Below are positions 1 through 10,527 of a stretch of 64,000 nt of DNA, in pieces. The notes beneath the pieces were generated by a model. It worked only from the letters and a program-made list of their open reading frames with translations. It had not been told where the DNA came from and made no database searches. Origin of the DNA: Vibrio sinensis. Lineage in GTDB: Bacteria > Pseudomonadota > Gammaproteobacteria > Enterobacterales > Vibrionaceae. A program made the translations under genes and the position numbers. The DNA is taken from the NCBI RefSeq assembly GCF_003605645.1, contig NZ_QVMU01000008.1, positions 62,001 to 126,000 on the forward strand. Direction: 5' to 3'. Every line of letters starts with the position of its first letter. The stretch's first letter is position 1.

Positions 1-1355
1 TCCGTTCCTTGCCCCTCAACGCTCGATACCAATAAGGTTCCACCGATAGCTTGAACCCGCTCTTTCATATTCTGTAACCCCATATGATCATCGACGAACG
101 GTGAAGACTTCCGCTTAGGTTTAAGGTACTCATACGCAATCCCTTTACCATCATCACTGATAGTCAAAATAAGTAGATGTCCTTCACGCTGAATAATGAC
201 GTCCGCCCCCTGCGCTTGAGCATGCTTTTCCACATTATGCAAAGCTTCTTGGACGACGCGGTATAGTGTTGTTTCCACTTCAGCCGCCATCTTGATAGCA
301 TCAATATCATGCTCAAAAAGCAGTTCTAAGTTGGTTCGTGATTGTAAGTCATTTATATATGCTTCTATTCCAGCCACCAGCCCTAAGTCATCCAGTTGGG
401 GGGGGCGTAGATCTCTTGAGATCCGTCTCAATTCAACAATAGCGTGCTCCATTGCATCTTTACTTGCATTCAGTTCGCGCTGGCGTTGAATTTCATCATG
501 TTCCTGTTGGGAATTGTCCATTCGATATTTAGCAGCAACCAAAAGCTGATTAACACCATCATGTAGTTCACGCGATACCCGCTTTCGCTCATTCTCTTGG
601 GAGTCTAAAATTTGCTGATTCAAAATACTCAGTTGTTCATTGGCGAGTTTACGCATGTTCAAGTTTAGCGAGGCCCCTAACCCAGCAATGGCCGACACTG
701 CGACGAAAACCACAACAAAAAGCGCCGAGGCACTTTTCCCAACGTTGTCATCAAAGCCGCTTTGCATATGCAGCATTTGCCGCTCAATATCATCTAAGTA
801 GACACCACTACCAACCATCCACTGCCATTTATCCAGTGATACCGCATAGCTTAATTTAGGTAATGGCTCTTTAGCAGAGGGTTTATGCCAAAAATAATCG
901 ACAAATCCGCCCCCCTCACGAGCAACTCGAATCAGTTCTTGCAGTAACTTTTTTCCATGAGAATCTTCAACCTCCCACCAATTTTTACCCACACGGTTTG
1001 GTTGGTAAGGCAGCACCGTTGCTTCCCCATCCCACGTGTAAGCAAAAAAATAACCATCGCTTCCATACGTGAGCTGACTCAATTTTTTGGCCACAATTTG
1101 TTTAGCGTCCTCTTCACTGAGATTAGGATCTTGGTAATACGGCTCAATGCTTTTAATTGCCAGTTCTACGTACTGTTCCAATTCTTGTTTTTTAGCCGCC
1201 ATGACATTACTACGGGTTAGTAGCATCTCGTCATTAACCAATTGTTTTGCTTGACTAAATAAAATTCCCGCGACGATAACCACGACTAAAATAAGCGGAA
1301 TAATAGAGAGCATTATGATGTGCCTAGTGAGCTTTCGACTATTCACTGTTTCCAT
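1..1355 (-). CDS. Cache-domain sensor histidine kinase (NarX/LuxR-partner type), 3' end cut by window
   Basis: Translating the minus strand from ATG at 1355 (GGGAG just upstream) gives an open frame running off the window. There is one membrane segment at about residues 13-33, a periplasmic Cache-like domain (about 35-190, with GYFFAYTWDGE and a W-rich stretch typical of sCache_2), and a second membrane segment near 205-225. A HisKA_3 dimerisation helix follows with the H-box ENERKRVSRELHDGVNQ (His265), then an HATPase_c domain whose glycine box (DDGKGI) and final GG...EGQGT motif are visible. Only the last few residues are missing. The family autophosphorylates and signals to NarL/LuxR-type regulators, which must lie outside. 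It is divergent from the TRAP operon, so it may sense that transporter's substrate; this is inference. Confidence 0.88.
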   Translation of the reverse strand, partial: METVNSRKLTRHIIMLSIIPLILVVVIVAGILFSQAKQLVNDEMLLTRSNVMAAKKQELEQYVELAIKSIEPYYQDPNLSEEDAKQIVAKKLSQLTYGSDGYFFAYTWDGEATVLPYQPNRVGKNWWEVEDSHGKKLLQELIRVAREGGGFVDYFWHKPSAKEPLPKLSYAVSLDKWQWMVGSGVYLDDIERQMLHMQSGFDDNVGKSASALFVVVFVAVSAIAGLGASLNLNMRKLANEQLSILNQQILDSQENERKRVSRELHDGVNQLLVAAKYRMDNSQQEHDEIQRQRELNASKDAMEHAIVELRRISRDLRPPQLDDLGLVAGIEAYINDLQSRTNLELLFEHDIDAIKMAAEVETTLYRVVQEALHNVEKHAQAQGADVIIQREGHLLILTISDDGKGIAYEYLKPKRKSSPFVDDHMGLQNMKERVQAIGGTLLVSSVEGQGT

Positions 1356-1584
1356 TTCTCCCTTTCTTTCTATCCAATTTTGTACGTAGTAATACGGATA
1401 AGCTCAGCTAAGTTTGCACAAATTACCGAATCAATTTGCGCAGTTTCCCCAATAGATAACTCCAAGCCACATCCCTAGACTGGTTGCAAATGTAACATTA
1501 CGTTAACACCGATAACCGCGCAATGTTCACATTTCTTGTCCTAATTTAGATTACTAAAGGAATGCTTCCCTACAGGAGTTTGCA

Positions 1585-2652
1585 ATGAAGTTCACTAAAA
1601 TCGCCATCGCGACAGCATTAACCCTTTCTGCTAGTGGTATCGCACTAACAGCACAAGCAGCCGATAAAATTCTACTTAAAACCCCTATCGCGTTTGGTAG
1701 CCACCTACCGGCACTTGGTACGCCAATCAAATGGTATGCCGATCATATAACCAAAACTTCTGGCGGTACTATCAAGATGAAGATCTATGAACCAGGAAAG
1801 CTGGTGAACCCTACTGAAATCCTCGATGCGGTTTCAACGGGTAAGGTCAATTCTGGCTATGCAACGGCAGGCTATTGGCAAGGGAAGTTGCCGGCATCAG
1901 CACTATTTTCTGCCGTACCGTTTGGCCCAGAAGCGGGTGAATACATGGCGTGGCTCTATTTCGGCAATGGCCTTAAGTTGTATCAAGAGATGTACGACCA
2001 AGGCGGTTACAACGTCAAAGTTTTACCTTGCGCAATCATCTCCCCTGAAACATCAGGCTGGTTCAAAAAGCCCATTGAAAAACCGGAAGATCTTCAAGGG
2101 CTTAATATGCGCTTCTTTGGTTTAGGTGCTTCTGTGATGGAGAAACTTGGTGTCGGGACGGTTCAACTACCCGGTGGTGAAATATTTGGTGCGCTAGAGA
2201 AAGGGGCAATTGATGCGTCAGAGTTTTCTCAACCAGCCATTGATGAACGTTTAGGTTTTCACAAAATAGTTAAGTACAACTATTTCCCTGGCTGGCACCA
2301 ACAATCCACTGTTTTTGAATTGCTGATCAACAAAGATACTTGGAACAAGATGGACGACATGCAGCAAGCTGCGGTCGAAACCACCTGTATGGCAACCATG
2401 ACCTACTCCATCGCCGAGGGTGAGTCGATGCAATACAGTGCAATGCAAAAAGCAAAAGAGAATGGCGTTGAAATCCGCTACTGGAATGATGAAATGCTCG
2501 GTCTCTTTGAAACAACATGGCTAGAGGTTGTCGATGAAAAAACCAGCGCTGACCCATTCTTCAACAAAGTATGGCAAGACTTAAGTCAATTCCGTAAAGG
2601 CTATGCGCTTTGGGAAGCTAATGCATTCTTACCTCGCGAAACACAGAAATAA
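1585..2652 (+). CDS. dctP: TRAP transporter substrate-binding protein, DctP family (2-oxo-acid type)
   Basis: Periplasmic receptor of a TRAP transporter, 355 residues. It has a Sec signal peptide ending near AQA-AD (residue 25). The core carries the family signature SGWFKKPIEKPEDLQGLNMR with the conserved Arg that binds the ligand carboxylate. It then has LPGGEIFGALEKGAIDAS and the YNYFPGWHQ segment seen in TakP-like receptors for 2-oxo acids and other monocarboxylates. The start follows an AGGAG box. It is the first gene of dctPQM and is separated from dctQ by an intrinsic terminator, which fits the usual excess of the binding protein. The ligand cannot be fixed from sequence; a small carboxylate is likely. 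Confidence 0.88.
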   Translation: MKFTKIAIATALTLSASGIALTAQAADKILLKTPIAFGSHLPALGTPIKWYADHITKTSGGTIKMKIYEPGKLVNPTEILDAVSTGKVNSGYATAGYWQGKLPASALFSAVPFGPEAGEYMAWLYFGNGLKLYQEMYDQGGYNVKVLPCAIISPETSGWFKKPIEKPEDLQGLNMRFFGLGASVMEKLGVGTVQLPGGEIFGALEKGAIDASEFSQPAIDERLGFHKIVKYNYFPGWHQQSTVFELLINKDTWNKMDDMQQAAVETTCMATMTYSIAEGESMQYSAMQKAKENGVEIRYWNDEMLGLFETTWLEVVDEKTSADPFFNKVWQDLSQFRKGYALWEANAFLPRETQK

Positions 2653-2667
2653 TAAGCTCTGATTAAC

Positions 2668-2691
2668 GCCAGCCCTTGCGGCTGGCTTTTT
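2668..2691 (+). terminator. intergenic terminator/attenuator between dctP and dctQ
   Basis: The 7-bp GC-rich stem GCCAGCC/GGCTGGC has a 5-nt loop and is followed directly by five T residues. It lies inside the operon, 16 nt before the dctQ start, so it probably lowers dctQM expression relative to dctP. Confidence 0.75.
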
Positions 2692-2706
2692 AGCAAGGAC
2701 GTACCG

Positions 2707-3249
2707 ATGAGTAAGGTAATGACATCCACTCCAACCATCCCTCTCTACTTAACGTTAGAAAGGGGTATCATATCAATTAGTAAAACATTCGCTTGGATCA
2801 ATCTGGCCCTAATCGGCGTAATCATTGTTCAAGTGATAATGCGTAAAGTCTTCGCAAACGGACAAATTTCCTTAGAAGAACTCCAATGGCATTTGTACGC
2901 TACGGCTGTCATGTTTGGCACCGCTTATGCCCAAGTCAACAACCTCCATGTCCGCGTCGATTTGTTTTATCACAAATTCAGTGAACGCAAACGTGCGTTA
3001 GTCGATTTGATCGGACTTTTATTTCTCGCGATTCCTTTCGTGGTAGTGGTCATCTTGCATTCTTATGATTTCGCTTATGAATCGTGGCGGGTCAACGAAT
3101 CCTCTTCGTCTCCAGCAGGCTTGCCCTATCGCTGGTTAATTAAGAGTGTCATTCCACTGAGTTTCATCTTACTACTACTTTCAATGCTTGCTCGCATACT
3201 AAGAAGCCTAGAAACTTTATTTAAAGGAGCTAAAAATGGAAGCGAATGA
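2707..3249 (+). CDS. dctQ: TRAP transporter small membrane subunit DctQ
   Basis: 180-residue inner-membrane protein with about four hydrophobic segments (roughly 30-50, 72-85, 108-130 and 150-175). It contains the FANGQISLEELQWHLYATAVMFGTAYA region and the HVRVD motif typical of DctQ proteins. DctQ joins the large DctM subunit to form the sodium-driven permease that accepts substrate from the binding protein. The start ATG is preceded by AAGGA. Its 3' end overlaps dctM by 14 nt, which indicates translational coupling. Confidence 0.87.
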   Translation: MSKVMTSTPTIPLYLTLERGIISISKTFAWINLALIGVIIVQVIMRKVFANGQISLEELQWHLYATAVMFGTAYAQVNNLHVRVDLFYHKFSERKRALVDLIGLLFLAIPFVVVVILHSYDFAYESWRVNESSSSPAGLPYRWLIKSVIPLSFILLLLSMLARILRSLETLFKGAKNGSE

Positions 3250-4621
3250 ATGGATTGTGATCGCCATGTTTGGCTCTTTCATAGTTTTACTGTTTACCGG
3301 CATTCCAGTTGCCTATGTCTTAGGCGGTATCGGAGTATTCTTTGCTGGCGTTGGCTACCTTTCCGATATCTATCTAGACACATTTACCGGTCTCGACTAT
3401 ACCAGCCTAGGCTTAGTTGTGAATCGCATCTTCAAGATCATGGATAACTGGATTTTGGTTGCGCTACCCATGTTTATTTTTATGGGTAACATGCTTGATA
3501 AGTCAGGTATTGCTGAAAAGCTGATGGCATCTATGCAGCAACTGTTTGGTAAAGTCCATGGTGGTTTAGCGATTACCGTCATGTCGATTGGGATTATTCT
3601 CGCCGCCTCGACCGGAATTATTGGGGCTTCGGTGGTGTTACTCACAGTGATGTCATTACCAACGATGATGAGACAAGGCTACCACTTACCTCTTGCACTC
3701 GGAACAGTGGCATCAGCCGGAACACTCGGCATTTTGTTACCTCCATCGATCATGTTAGTGATCATGGCTGATCAGCTCGGGCTCTCTGTGGGAGATCTCT
3801 TTATGGGAGCTATCATTCCAGGACTATTGCTTGGTTCTTTGTACATTATCTATATTTTAATCGTCGGTAAAATGTCACCAACCAGTGCCCCTGTTCCCGA
3901 TGATGTACAACCCGTCGACTGGAGACTCATCTTGCAGGTGTTTAAGGATATTCTGCCGACATTCTCTCTAATTTTAATGGTGTTAGGTTCTATTTTTGCC
4001 GGTATTGCGACCCCCACTGAAGCCTCTGGAATCGGAGCTTTAGGTGCCACACTATTGGCGGCCTACAATAACAAGCTCAATGTAAAGGTGCTTAAAGAAG
4101 TCTTGTTGTCATCTTATGGAACCACGGCTTACATCTTTATGATTTTCCTTGGTGCATCATGCTTTGCATTGGTGTTGCGTGAACTTGGTGGTGATGAACT
4201 CATTGAGTCTTTCTTAAGCGGTTTACCGTTTGGACCTTATGGCATCATCGCGTTCATTTTGATGATTGTGTTTCTGCTAGGGTTCTTCCTCGATTGGATT
4301 GAAATTACATTAATTGCACTACCATTGCTCGCCCCAGTCATTGCCAGCTTAGGTATCGAACTTGATGGCCACGGCGTCGTCGATAACCCAAGTTTGGTCT
4401 GGTTTGTGATGTTAGTTGCAATGGCATTGCAAACGAGCTTTCTCACTCCACCGGTCGGTTTTGCGCTGTTCTATCTAAAAGGAGTCTGCCCAGAGGGTGT
4501 GACGCTAACGGATATCTATCGTGGTGTAATTCCATTTATTTTAATCCAGCTAACTGCCTTAATCTGTCTAATTGTGTGGCCTCAATTGGTTCTGTGGTTC
4601 CCTAGCGTAGCGTATGGTTAA
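3236..4621 (+). CDS. dctM: TRAP transporter large permease subunit DctM
   Basis: 461-residue polytopic protein rich in hydrophobic helices. It has the DctM family hallmarks: GIPVAYVLGGIGV near the start, PMFIFMGNMLDKSGIAEKL, the re-entrant hairpin sequence LGILLPPSIMLVIMADQLG and, in the second half, GFFLDWIEITLIALPLLAPV with TSFLTPPVGFALFYLKGV. Full length for the family. AAAGGAG lies before its ATG within the end of dctQ. It forms the transport channel of this TRAP system. No odd features. Confidence 0.9.
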   Translation: MEANEWIVIAMFGSFIVLLFTGIPVAYVLGGIGVFFAGVGYLSDIYLDTFTGLDYTSLGLVVNRIFKIMDNWILVALPMFIFMGNMLDKSGIAEKLMASMQQLFGKVHGGLAITVMSIGIILAASTGIIGASVVLLTVMSLPTMMRQGYHLPLALGTVASAGTLGILLPPSIMLVIMADQLGLSVGDLFMGAIIPGLLLGSLYIIYILIVGKMSPTSAPVPDDVQPVDWRLILQVFKDILPTFSLILMVLGSIFAGIATPTEASGIGALGATLLAAYNNKLNVKVLKEVLLSSYGTTAYIFMIFLGASCFALVLRELGGDELIESFLSGLPFGPYGIIAFILMIVFLLGFFLDWIEITLIALPLLAPVIASLGIELDGHGVVDNPSLVWFVMLVAMALQTSFLTPPVGFALFYLKGVCPEGVTLTDIYRGVIPFILIQLTALICLIVWPQLVLWFPSVAYG

Positions 4622-5071
4622 ACATGATCTCGTTATGATTAGCTCTTCAACATAGCCTATTTATTTCACCGTTAATAACCACAAAGCCCATCGTCATGAT
4701 GGGCTTCCCGCCAATAAAAAACGTCCGATAAAAGTGCCGTCGATAGCTCTAAGTTGCAACATACGTTAAATCGCATACAAACAAGTCATCAGGCCCTGCT
4801 ATTAAACGGCTAACCTAGTATTAATGAATGATGATTTCACTTACATAACAAAATATTTCGACATCGAACTATTTATCATTTTATGCCAGACACGCAATAT
4901 CAAAGATATCTTCTTATTACCCAATAAAGCCATTGTTTTTAAAGAGCCAAATAGGGTTTATCACCATACTTTGGTTATCTTAAAACCTTCTCAAATTTGA
5001 TTTAGCTTGAATATTTGTTTAGAGTACGAACGGATATTTGTTAAAAAATGACCAGACATAAGGATGTGAAG
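4622..5071. other. intergenic region between dctM and proV
   Basis: About 450 bp without a gene. A perfect 9-bp hairpin (AAGCCCATC/GATGGGCTT, 4684-4706) follows dctM. It lacks a T tract on the + strand, so it is only a possible terminator. The rest is AT-rich and should contain the proVWX promoter. I could not single out a convincing -35/-10 pair or an osmoregulator operator. Confidence 0.45.
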
Positions 5072-6259
5072 ATGTCTTCCATACTGGAAGTCCAAGGGCT
5101 CTACAAAGTCTTTGGCGAGAAACCTGAACAAGCATTTACCCTTATTGAACAGGGCCATGATAAGGACATTATTTTTGAGAAAACAGGCCTGACTGTTGGC
5201 GTTAAAGATGTTTCCTTAAACATCAATGAGGGCGAGATTTTCGTTATCATGGGGTTATCAGGATCAGGGAAATCCACCTTGGTTCGTCTGCTCAACCGTT
5301 TAATTGAACCAACTCGTGGCCATGTTCTTCTGAAAGGTCGTGACATAGCGAGCATTTCTGAAGATGAACTTCGTGAAGTACGCAGAAATAACATTTCAAT
5401 GGTCTTTCAAAACTTCGCACTCATGCCCCATATGACGGTACTGGAAAACGCCGCATTTGGTTTAGAACTTGCGGGTGTTGAAAACGACAAACGCCACAGC
5501 AGCGCAAAAGAAGCCTTAGAGCGTGTAGGACTAGAAAGTCATGTTAACTCATACCCGGATGAACTTTCTGGAGGTATGAAGCAACGAGTAGGATTAGCAA
5601 GAGCACTTGCATGTGACCCAGATATTTTGTTAATGGACGAAGCTTTTTCGGCTCTTGATCCATTAATTCGAACAGAGATGCAAGATGAGTTAATTCGCCT
5701 ACAAAACGATGACAAACGCACCATTGTCTTCATTTCCCATGATTTAGATGAAGCCATGCGTATTGGCGATCGAATCGCGATTATGCAAAATGGCGAAGTC
5801 GTTCAAGTAGGTACTCCAGATGAGATTCTTCACAATCCTGCGAATGAGTATGTCCGGTCATTTTTCCGTGGTGTGAATGTATCGACCGTTTTCTCGGCAA
5901 AAGATATCGCACGTAAAAACCCAGCCGCTTTGATTAAGAAATCAGAGCACGATGGACCGGCTTCTGCCATGCAAATACTAATGGACAACGACCGCGAATT
6001 TGGTGTTGTGGTTAATAAAACCAATCAATTTGCTGGCATCGTTTCTTTAGAAACTCTCCAACATGCCCACAATGAACACCGATGTCTCACAACCGCTTTT
6101 GTCGATAATGTCGTGACACTTTCACCCGACACTTCTGTCGGTGAATTAATCGGTGCCGTTGCCAATGCGCCATATTCTATTCCGGTTGTGGATGAGAATA
6201 ATGCCTACATTGGCGTGATAAGCAAATCACGCCTGCTACAAACGTTGGATAGGGAGTAA
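5072..6259 (+). CDS. proV: glycine betaine/proline ABC transporter ATP-binding subunit ProV
   Basis: ATPase of the osmoprotectant importer ProVWX, 395 residues from the ATG at 5072, which has AAGGA seven bases upstream. An in-frame ATG at 5048 has no ribosome site. Visible motifs are Walker [10 protein letters not shown], signature LSGGMKQR, Walker [14 protein letters not shown] and the H-loop FISHDLDEA. The C-terminal ~120 residues form the paired CBS region typical of ProV, which senses ionic strength. Length matches E. coli ProV (400). The operon continues with proW 4 nt downstream. The adjoining ectoine genes support a role in osmoadaptation. Confidence 0.93.
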   Translation: MSSILEVQGLYKVFGEKPEQAFTLIEQGHDKDIIFEKTGLTVGVKDVSLNINEGEIFVIMGLSGSGKSTLVRLLNRLIEPTRGHVLLKGRDIASISEDELREVRRNNISMVFQNFALMPHMTVLENAAFGLELAGVENDKRHSSAKEALERVGLESHVNSYPDELSGGMKQRVGLARALACDPDILLMDEAFSALDPLIRTEMQDELIRLQNDDKRTIVFISHDLDEAMRIGDRIAIMQNGEVVQVGTPDEILHNPANEYVRSFFRGVNVSTVFSAKDIARKNPAALIKKSEHDGPASAMQILMDNDREFGVVVNKTNQFAGIVSLETLQHAHNEHRCLTTAFVDNVVTLSPDTSVGELIGAVANAPYSIPVVDENNAYIGVISKSRLLQTLDRE

Positions 6260-6263
6260 TAAC

Positions 6264-7343
6264 ATGTCACAAGAAACTCAAAGCTCCGATCCTTGGAGTC
6301 AAACAGAAACAACCGCTTCAGACCCTTGGGGAGCAGAGACACCATCAACCAGCGATAATGCTTGGCTAAGTGAACCGGTCGAACAGAGCAGCAGTTTTGA
6401 TATTTTGAATCCATTTGACAAAGCAGTGATCCCCTTTGATCAGTGGGTCGAGACTGGACTGAACTGGTTAGTTGAACATGGGCGTCCTATATTCCAAGCA
6501 ATTCGTGTTCCTATCGATTTTATTCTCACCTCTTTTGAGTCAACTCTCGTCAATACACCTGCAACTTTAATGCTAGGTATTCTATTTATGCTGGCATGGC
6601 AATTCGCTGGTTTAAAAATGGGGATTACAACACTAATTTCTCTCTCCGTAATCGGTTTGATCGGCGCTTGGTCGGAAGCGATGACTACACTGTCACTGGT
6701 GATGACATCTGTGTTCTTCTGCTTATTAATCGGGCTTCCCATGGGGATATGGCTAGCAAGAAATAATACTGCAGCCAAATTTGTTCGCCCAATTTTAGAT
6801 GCGATGCAAACGACTCCGGCTTTTGTCTACCTTGTACCGATTGTTATGCTATTTGGTATTGGTAATGTCCCAGGCGTCGTGGTCACCATCATCTTTGCTT
6901 TACCGCCTGTAGTGCGCTTAACTATTTTGGGTATTCAACAAGTCCCTGAAGAGCTCATCGAAGCCGGTCATTCCTTTGGTGCAAGTTCACGCCAAATGCT
7001 TTATCGAATTCAATTGCCTCTCGCGATGCCAACTATCATGGCTGGGGTAAATCAAACTCTTATGCTTTCGCTATCAATGGTGGTCATTGCTTCAATGATT
7101 GCTGTTGGTGGCTTAGGACAAATGGTTTTGCGTGGTATTGGTCGCCTCGATATGGGGCTTGCCGCAGTTGGCGGGTTAGGCATCGTTATTCTTGCCATCT
7201 TACTCGACCGTATCACTCAATCACTTGGCGCGAATTCTCGCGACAATAAACAGCGTTGGTATCATACGGGTCCCGTATCTCTGCTGGTCAAACTGAAAAA
7301 GACCCAATCAAAGTCACTTAATAGGTTAGGAGAAAACAAATGA
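6264..7343 (+). CDS. proW: glycine betaine/proline ABC transporter permease ProW
   Basis: 359-residue inner-membrane permease. As in E. coli ProW it has a long hydrophilic N-terminal tail (about residues 1-95) before the membrane domain. Here the tail contains repeated SDPW units (SSDPWSQ, ASDPWGA). The membrane part carries the BPD transport inner-membrane domain with the EAA loop ([33 protein letters not shown]), which contacts ProV. GGGAG precedes the ATG. The end overlaps proX by 4 nt (ATGA). Confidence 0.93.
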   Translation: MSQETQSSDPWSQTETTASDPWGAETPSTSDNAWLSEPVEQSSSFDILNPFDKAVIPFDQWVETGLNWLVEHGRPIFQAIRVPIDFILTSFESTLVNTPATLMLGILFMLAWQFAGLKMGITTLISLSVIGLIGAWSEAMTTLSLVMTSVFFCLLIGLPMGIWLARNNTAAKFVRPILDAMQTTPAFVYLVPIVMLFGIGNVPGVVVTIIFALPPVVRLTILGIQQVPEELIEAGHSFGASSRQMLYRIQLPLAMPTIMAGVNQTLMLSLSMVVIASMIAVGGLGQMVLRGIGRLDMGLAAVGGLGIVILAILLDRITQSLGANSRDNKQRWYHTGPVSLLVKLKKTQSKSLNRLGENK

Positions 7344-8347
7344 CCCTTTCATGGAAGAAAGCCGTTCTAACAGCGGCCATTGCTAGTACAGCGGTTTCAA
7401 CTTCAGTATGGGCAGAAAAGCTCCCTGGTGAAGGTGTGTCTGTTCAACCAGTTCAATCAACGGTTGCAGAAGAAACATTCCAAACCCTTATCGTAAACCG
7501 TGCACTTGAAGCGCTCGGTTATGATGTACAAGATACGAAAGAAGTAGACTACAACGTCGCTTATACCTCAATTGCAGAAGGTGATGCGACTTTCCTAACC
7601 GTAGGTTGGTTCCCTTTGCACGCAGACAAATACACAATGTCTGGTGGTGATGAGAAGTTCTATCGTAAAGGCCAATACGTTAGCGGCGCTGCTCAGGGTT
7701 ACTTGATTGATAAAAAAACTGCCGATAAATATGGCATCACAAATATCAGTCAACTAAGTGATCCGAAGGTAGCAGCACTCTTTGACGCAGATGGTGATGG
7801 TAAAGCTGACTTAACAGGTTGTAATCCTGGCTGGGGTTGTGAATTGGTTATTGAAGAACAGCTAGATGCCTATAAATTACGAGATACTGTAGAGCATAAC
7901 CAAGGTAATTATGCTGCAATCATTGCTGATACAATTTCTCGCTATAAAAAGGGCGACCCTGTGATTTACTACACTTGGACGCCGTATTGGGTTAGTGGAG
8001 TATTGGTCCCAGGTAAAGATGTTGTCTGGTTAGAAGTACCATTCTCTGCCCTACCGGGTGAGCGTAAGGGCGTAGATACAACACTGGCAAACGGTAAAAA
8101 CTATGGCTTTGAAATGAACTCTATGCGCATCGTTGCAAATAAAAAATTCGCAGAATCTAATCCTGCCGCAGCCAAACTGTTCGAAATCATCAAACTTGAT
8201 ATCAATGCGGTAAGTGCTCAGAACATGATGATGAGTGAGGGTAAAAATTCAGCGTCAGATATTGAAGCGCACGTGAATGGTTGGATTAAAGCCAACCAAG
8301 CAACTTTTGATTCTTGGGTTGCTGAAGCGAAACAAGCCGCACTATAA
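7340..8347 (+). CDS. proX: glycine betaine/proline periplasmic binding protein ProX
   Basis: 335-residue binding protein (OpuAC family) with a signal peptide cleaved after VSTSVWA. Tryptophan-containing stretches that cage quaternary ammonium compounds are present: [24 protein letters not shown] and [12 protein letters not shown]. The pair of cysteines in GCNPGWGCE matches the ProX disulfide region. The start lies in the ATGA overlap with proW, with TAGGAG upstream. It delivers glycine betaine or proline betaine to ProVW. Confidence 0.93.
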   Translation: MTLSWKKAVLTAAIASTAVSTSVWAEKLPGEGVSVQPVQSTVAEETFQTLIVNRALEALGYDVQDTKEVDYNVAYTSIAEGDATFLTVGWFPLHADKYTMSGGDEKFYRKGQYVSGAAQGYLIDKKTADKYGITNISQLSDPKVAALFDADGDGKADLTGCNPGWGCELVIEEQLDAYKLRDTVEHNQGNYAAIIADTISRYKKGDPVIYYTWTPYWVSGVLVPGKDVVWLEVPFSALPGERKGVDTTLANGKNYGFEMNSMRIVANKKFAESNPAAAKLFEIIKLDINAVSAQNMMMSEGKNSASDIEAHVNGWIKANQATFDSWVAEAKQAAL

Positions 8348-8427
8348 ATATCAAAGCCCCATGACACACTTTTCATTAATCAATAAATAATGAAAAGTGG
8401 CGCAATGTGAGCTCCATAGATAAAACG

Positions 8428-8457
8428 AAAAAGCTCGCTGATTTAGCGAGCTTTTTT
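8428..8457 (+). terminator. intrinsic terminator after proVWX
   Basis: A 12-bp stem, AAAAAGCTCGCT/AGCGAGCTTTTT, with loop GATTT ends in a six-T run. The A run on the other side also makes it usable for the converging U32 gene. Confidence 0.85.
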
Positions 8458-8532
8458 ATGTATTCAAATTATCTCACCTGAAATGGATTTACGCATTGAG
8501 GACGAATTTTGACTATCTAAAGAGCATCTACG

Positions 8533-10527
8533 TTACAAACCTTTTAGATACTGTTTATTAGCCGTAGGAGTCACCACTTGCGTGATCAAATCCAAAGCCG
8601 CATCACGCTCGTTATCGGTTTGATTGAGTGCGCTTAAAAACAACGCGACTAACTCCTTTTTAGTGACCGACTGACGCGTCTCAGTCTTAATATCACGTAA
8701 ATCAACCAGCACATCAGTTAATAGTTCAGGCAGTTGCTTTAGAATATCCAAATTGAGCACATTATGCTCACTGTAGATACTGTTATGACTACCTTTCTGC
8801 TTTTGAATAATGTATGGGTTATCTTTCAAGTTAATAATGGAGGTACGTTTACTACAACGCTTTAAGCAACCCTTATTAATTTTTATCTTCTTACAACCTT
8901 CTGTTTGCTGGAACAAACATTGTCGACTGGTTAGCAGAGTATTAGGGTGATAAATACTGTAGAACGTCTTAAAACCCTCAGGTCTTTTCAAATGACGAAT
9001 CTGTTTAAAGTTCAGTTCATTGGAGATGAACGCACCACTCGCTGCATACTCTTGTTGTAAGCTATGGAGCGCGTAAGAGTTAGCCGAGTTCATCTGCGGC
9101 CCCGCTATCCAATCAATACCTAAAGATTGCGCAAGATAGCCAACACCAAAATTATTGGTCACTATTTGAGATGGGCGAACTTGGGTTAAGAATTTCTCTG
9201 CGGCACGATAATCATCTCCGATACAAATCGCTTGGAACCACGGTTTCAACGTTGGATTTGAGATAAACAACTCGATGAGCGCATCACACTCTCCATCTAA
9301 TCCCATTGGTAATTCAAAGTAGAGATCAATATTCTCATCGGTACAAAGCGTGACATCTTCAATCGAAGAAATTAATACCGCCAGCGATTTGCTTCCAGTG
9401 ACAGGCGCAGAGGTTAACGTCGGCATAACGGGTACATCAACCGCACCTTTTAAACGTGAACCATTCGCTACAGCCGTTACATCAAACGATTCTGTCGCTT
9501 GTTGAACTCGCTCAATAATCGCTGTTTTATCATCATATAACTTCTTTTTAACCGCAGTTACATCATCAACTGACGTACATTGATAGACTTTCGAGAAGTG
9601 TGTCACAGCATGGTCACGAGGGTTATCGATATACATATTCTTACCGATTTCACCTTGGAGAAAGCCATTAGTAAAGTCACGGTTAAAAACGGTATAAAGC
9701 TCTTTAGTATCTTGTGATAATTCTTGCCCACTACACAACTTATCAATTTGCTTACGCCAATTATCGATCACCGTATAAACATAATGAGATTTCTTAATTC
9801 GTCCCTCAACTTTCAATGAATAGACACCAGCATCAACAAGTGCTTCCAAGTCATTGAATGCCGAATTATCTTTCATATTCAATGGGTATTGATTGCCCGT
9901 TGAGGTTGTTTCGTATTGCTCTCGACAAGGTTGGCTACAACGGCCTCTATTACCTGATGCGCCATTTCGTGCCGAACTTATATAACACAAACCAGAAAAA
10001 CCGATGCAGTAAGAACCATGAACAAACACTTCCATCAACACATCATGTTGACGCCCAAACTGAGCTAAATGTTTTATCTCGTGAATATTCAATTCTCGAG
10101 AAAGGTTAACTCGACTGACACCAATTTGATTCAGGAATAAAATTTGGCCTTCATTGTGAGTATTAAGCTGTGTCGATGCGTGCACATCCAACATAGGAAA
10201 GTGGTGCTTAAGAATATAACCCAGACCGAGATCCTGAATAATCACACCATCAACCATAGTATGATTAAGCTGGCTTAATAATCGCACAATGGCCGGAATT
10301 TCGCTTTCTAAGATAAGGACATTGAGGGTCAGAAAAATTTTACAATTATGCTGATGCGCTAACTCTAGCACCCCATTAAGGTTATCTAGCGTAAGGTTCG
10401 TTGCTCGGTTTCTCGCATTAAAGCGATCGAGACCACAGTAGATAGCATCCGCTCCAGCAGCAATCGCCGCTTTAATCGAATCCAAATCGCCGCCCGGTGC
10501 TAAAAGTTCAAATTGATCTCGTGTCAC
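8533..10527 (-). CDS. U32-family protein (RlhA/TrhP-like, long form)
   Basis: About 664 residues from a GTG at 10527. The frame stays open to a TTG at 10584, so the start is uncertain. The N-terminal half is a classic U32 module: FELLAPGGDLDSIKAAIAAGADAIYCG at the start, then HASTQLNTHN and VFVHGSYCIGFSGLCYIS. After these come the cysteine cluster NRGRCSQPCREQY and SLKVEGRIK. The C-terminal region has further cysteines (RQCLFQQTEGCKKIKINKGCLKRC). U32 proteins of this kind make hydroxylated bases in rRNA or tRNA from prephenate-dependent chemistry. E. coli RlhA is 653 residues and TrhP about 450. The C-terminal half here does not look like RlhA's, so the substrate is uncertain. Confidence 0.75.
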   Translation of the reverse strand: MTRDQFELLAPGGDLDSIKAAIAAGADAIYCGLDRFNARNRATNLTLDNLNGVLELAHQHNCKIFLTLNVLILESEIPAIVRLLSQLNHTMVDGVIIQDLGLGYILKHHFPMLDVHASTQLNTHNEGQILFLNQIGVSRVNLSRELNIHEIKHLAQFGRQHDVLMEVFVHGSYCIGFSGLCYISSARNGASGNRGRCSQPCREQYETTSTGNQYPLNMKDNSAFNDLEALVDAGVYSLKVEGRIKKSHYVYTVIDNWRKQIDKLCSGQELSQDTKELYTVFNRDFTNGFLQGEIGKNMYIDNPRDHAVTHFSKVYQCTSVDDVTAVKKKLYDDKTAIIERVQQATESFDVTAVANGSRLKGAVDVPVMPTLTSAPVTGSKSLAVLISSIEDVTLCTDENIDLYFELPMGLDGECDALIELFISNPTLKPWFQAICIGDDYRAAEKFLTQVRPSQIVTNNFGVGYLAQSLGIDWIAGPQMNSANSYALHSLQQEYAASGAFISNELNFKQIRHLKRPEGFKTFYSIYHPNTLLTSRQCLFQQTEGCKKIKINKGCLKRCSKRTSIINLKDNPYIIQKQKGSHNSIYSEHNVLNLDILKQLPELLTDVLVDLRDIKTETRQSVTKKELVALFLSALNQTDNERDAALDLITQVVTPTANKQYLKGL

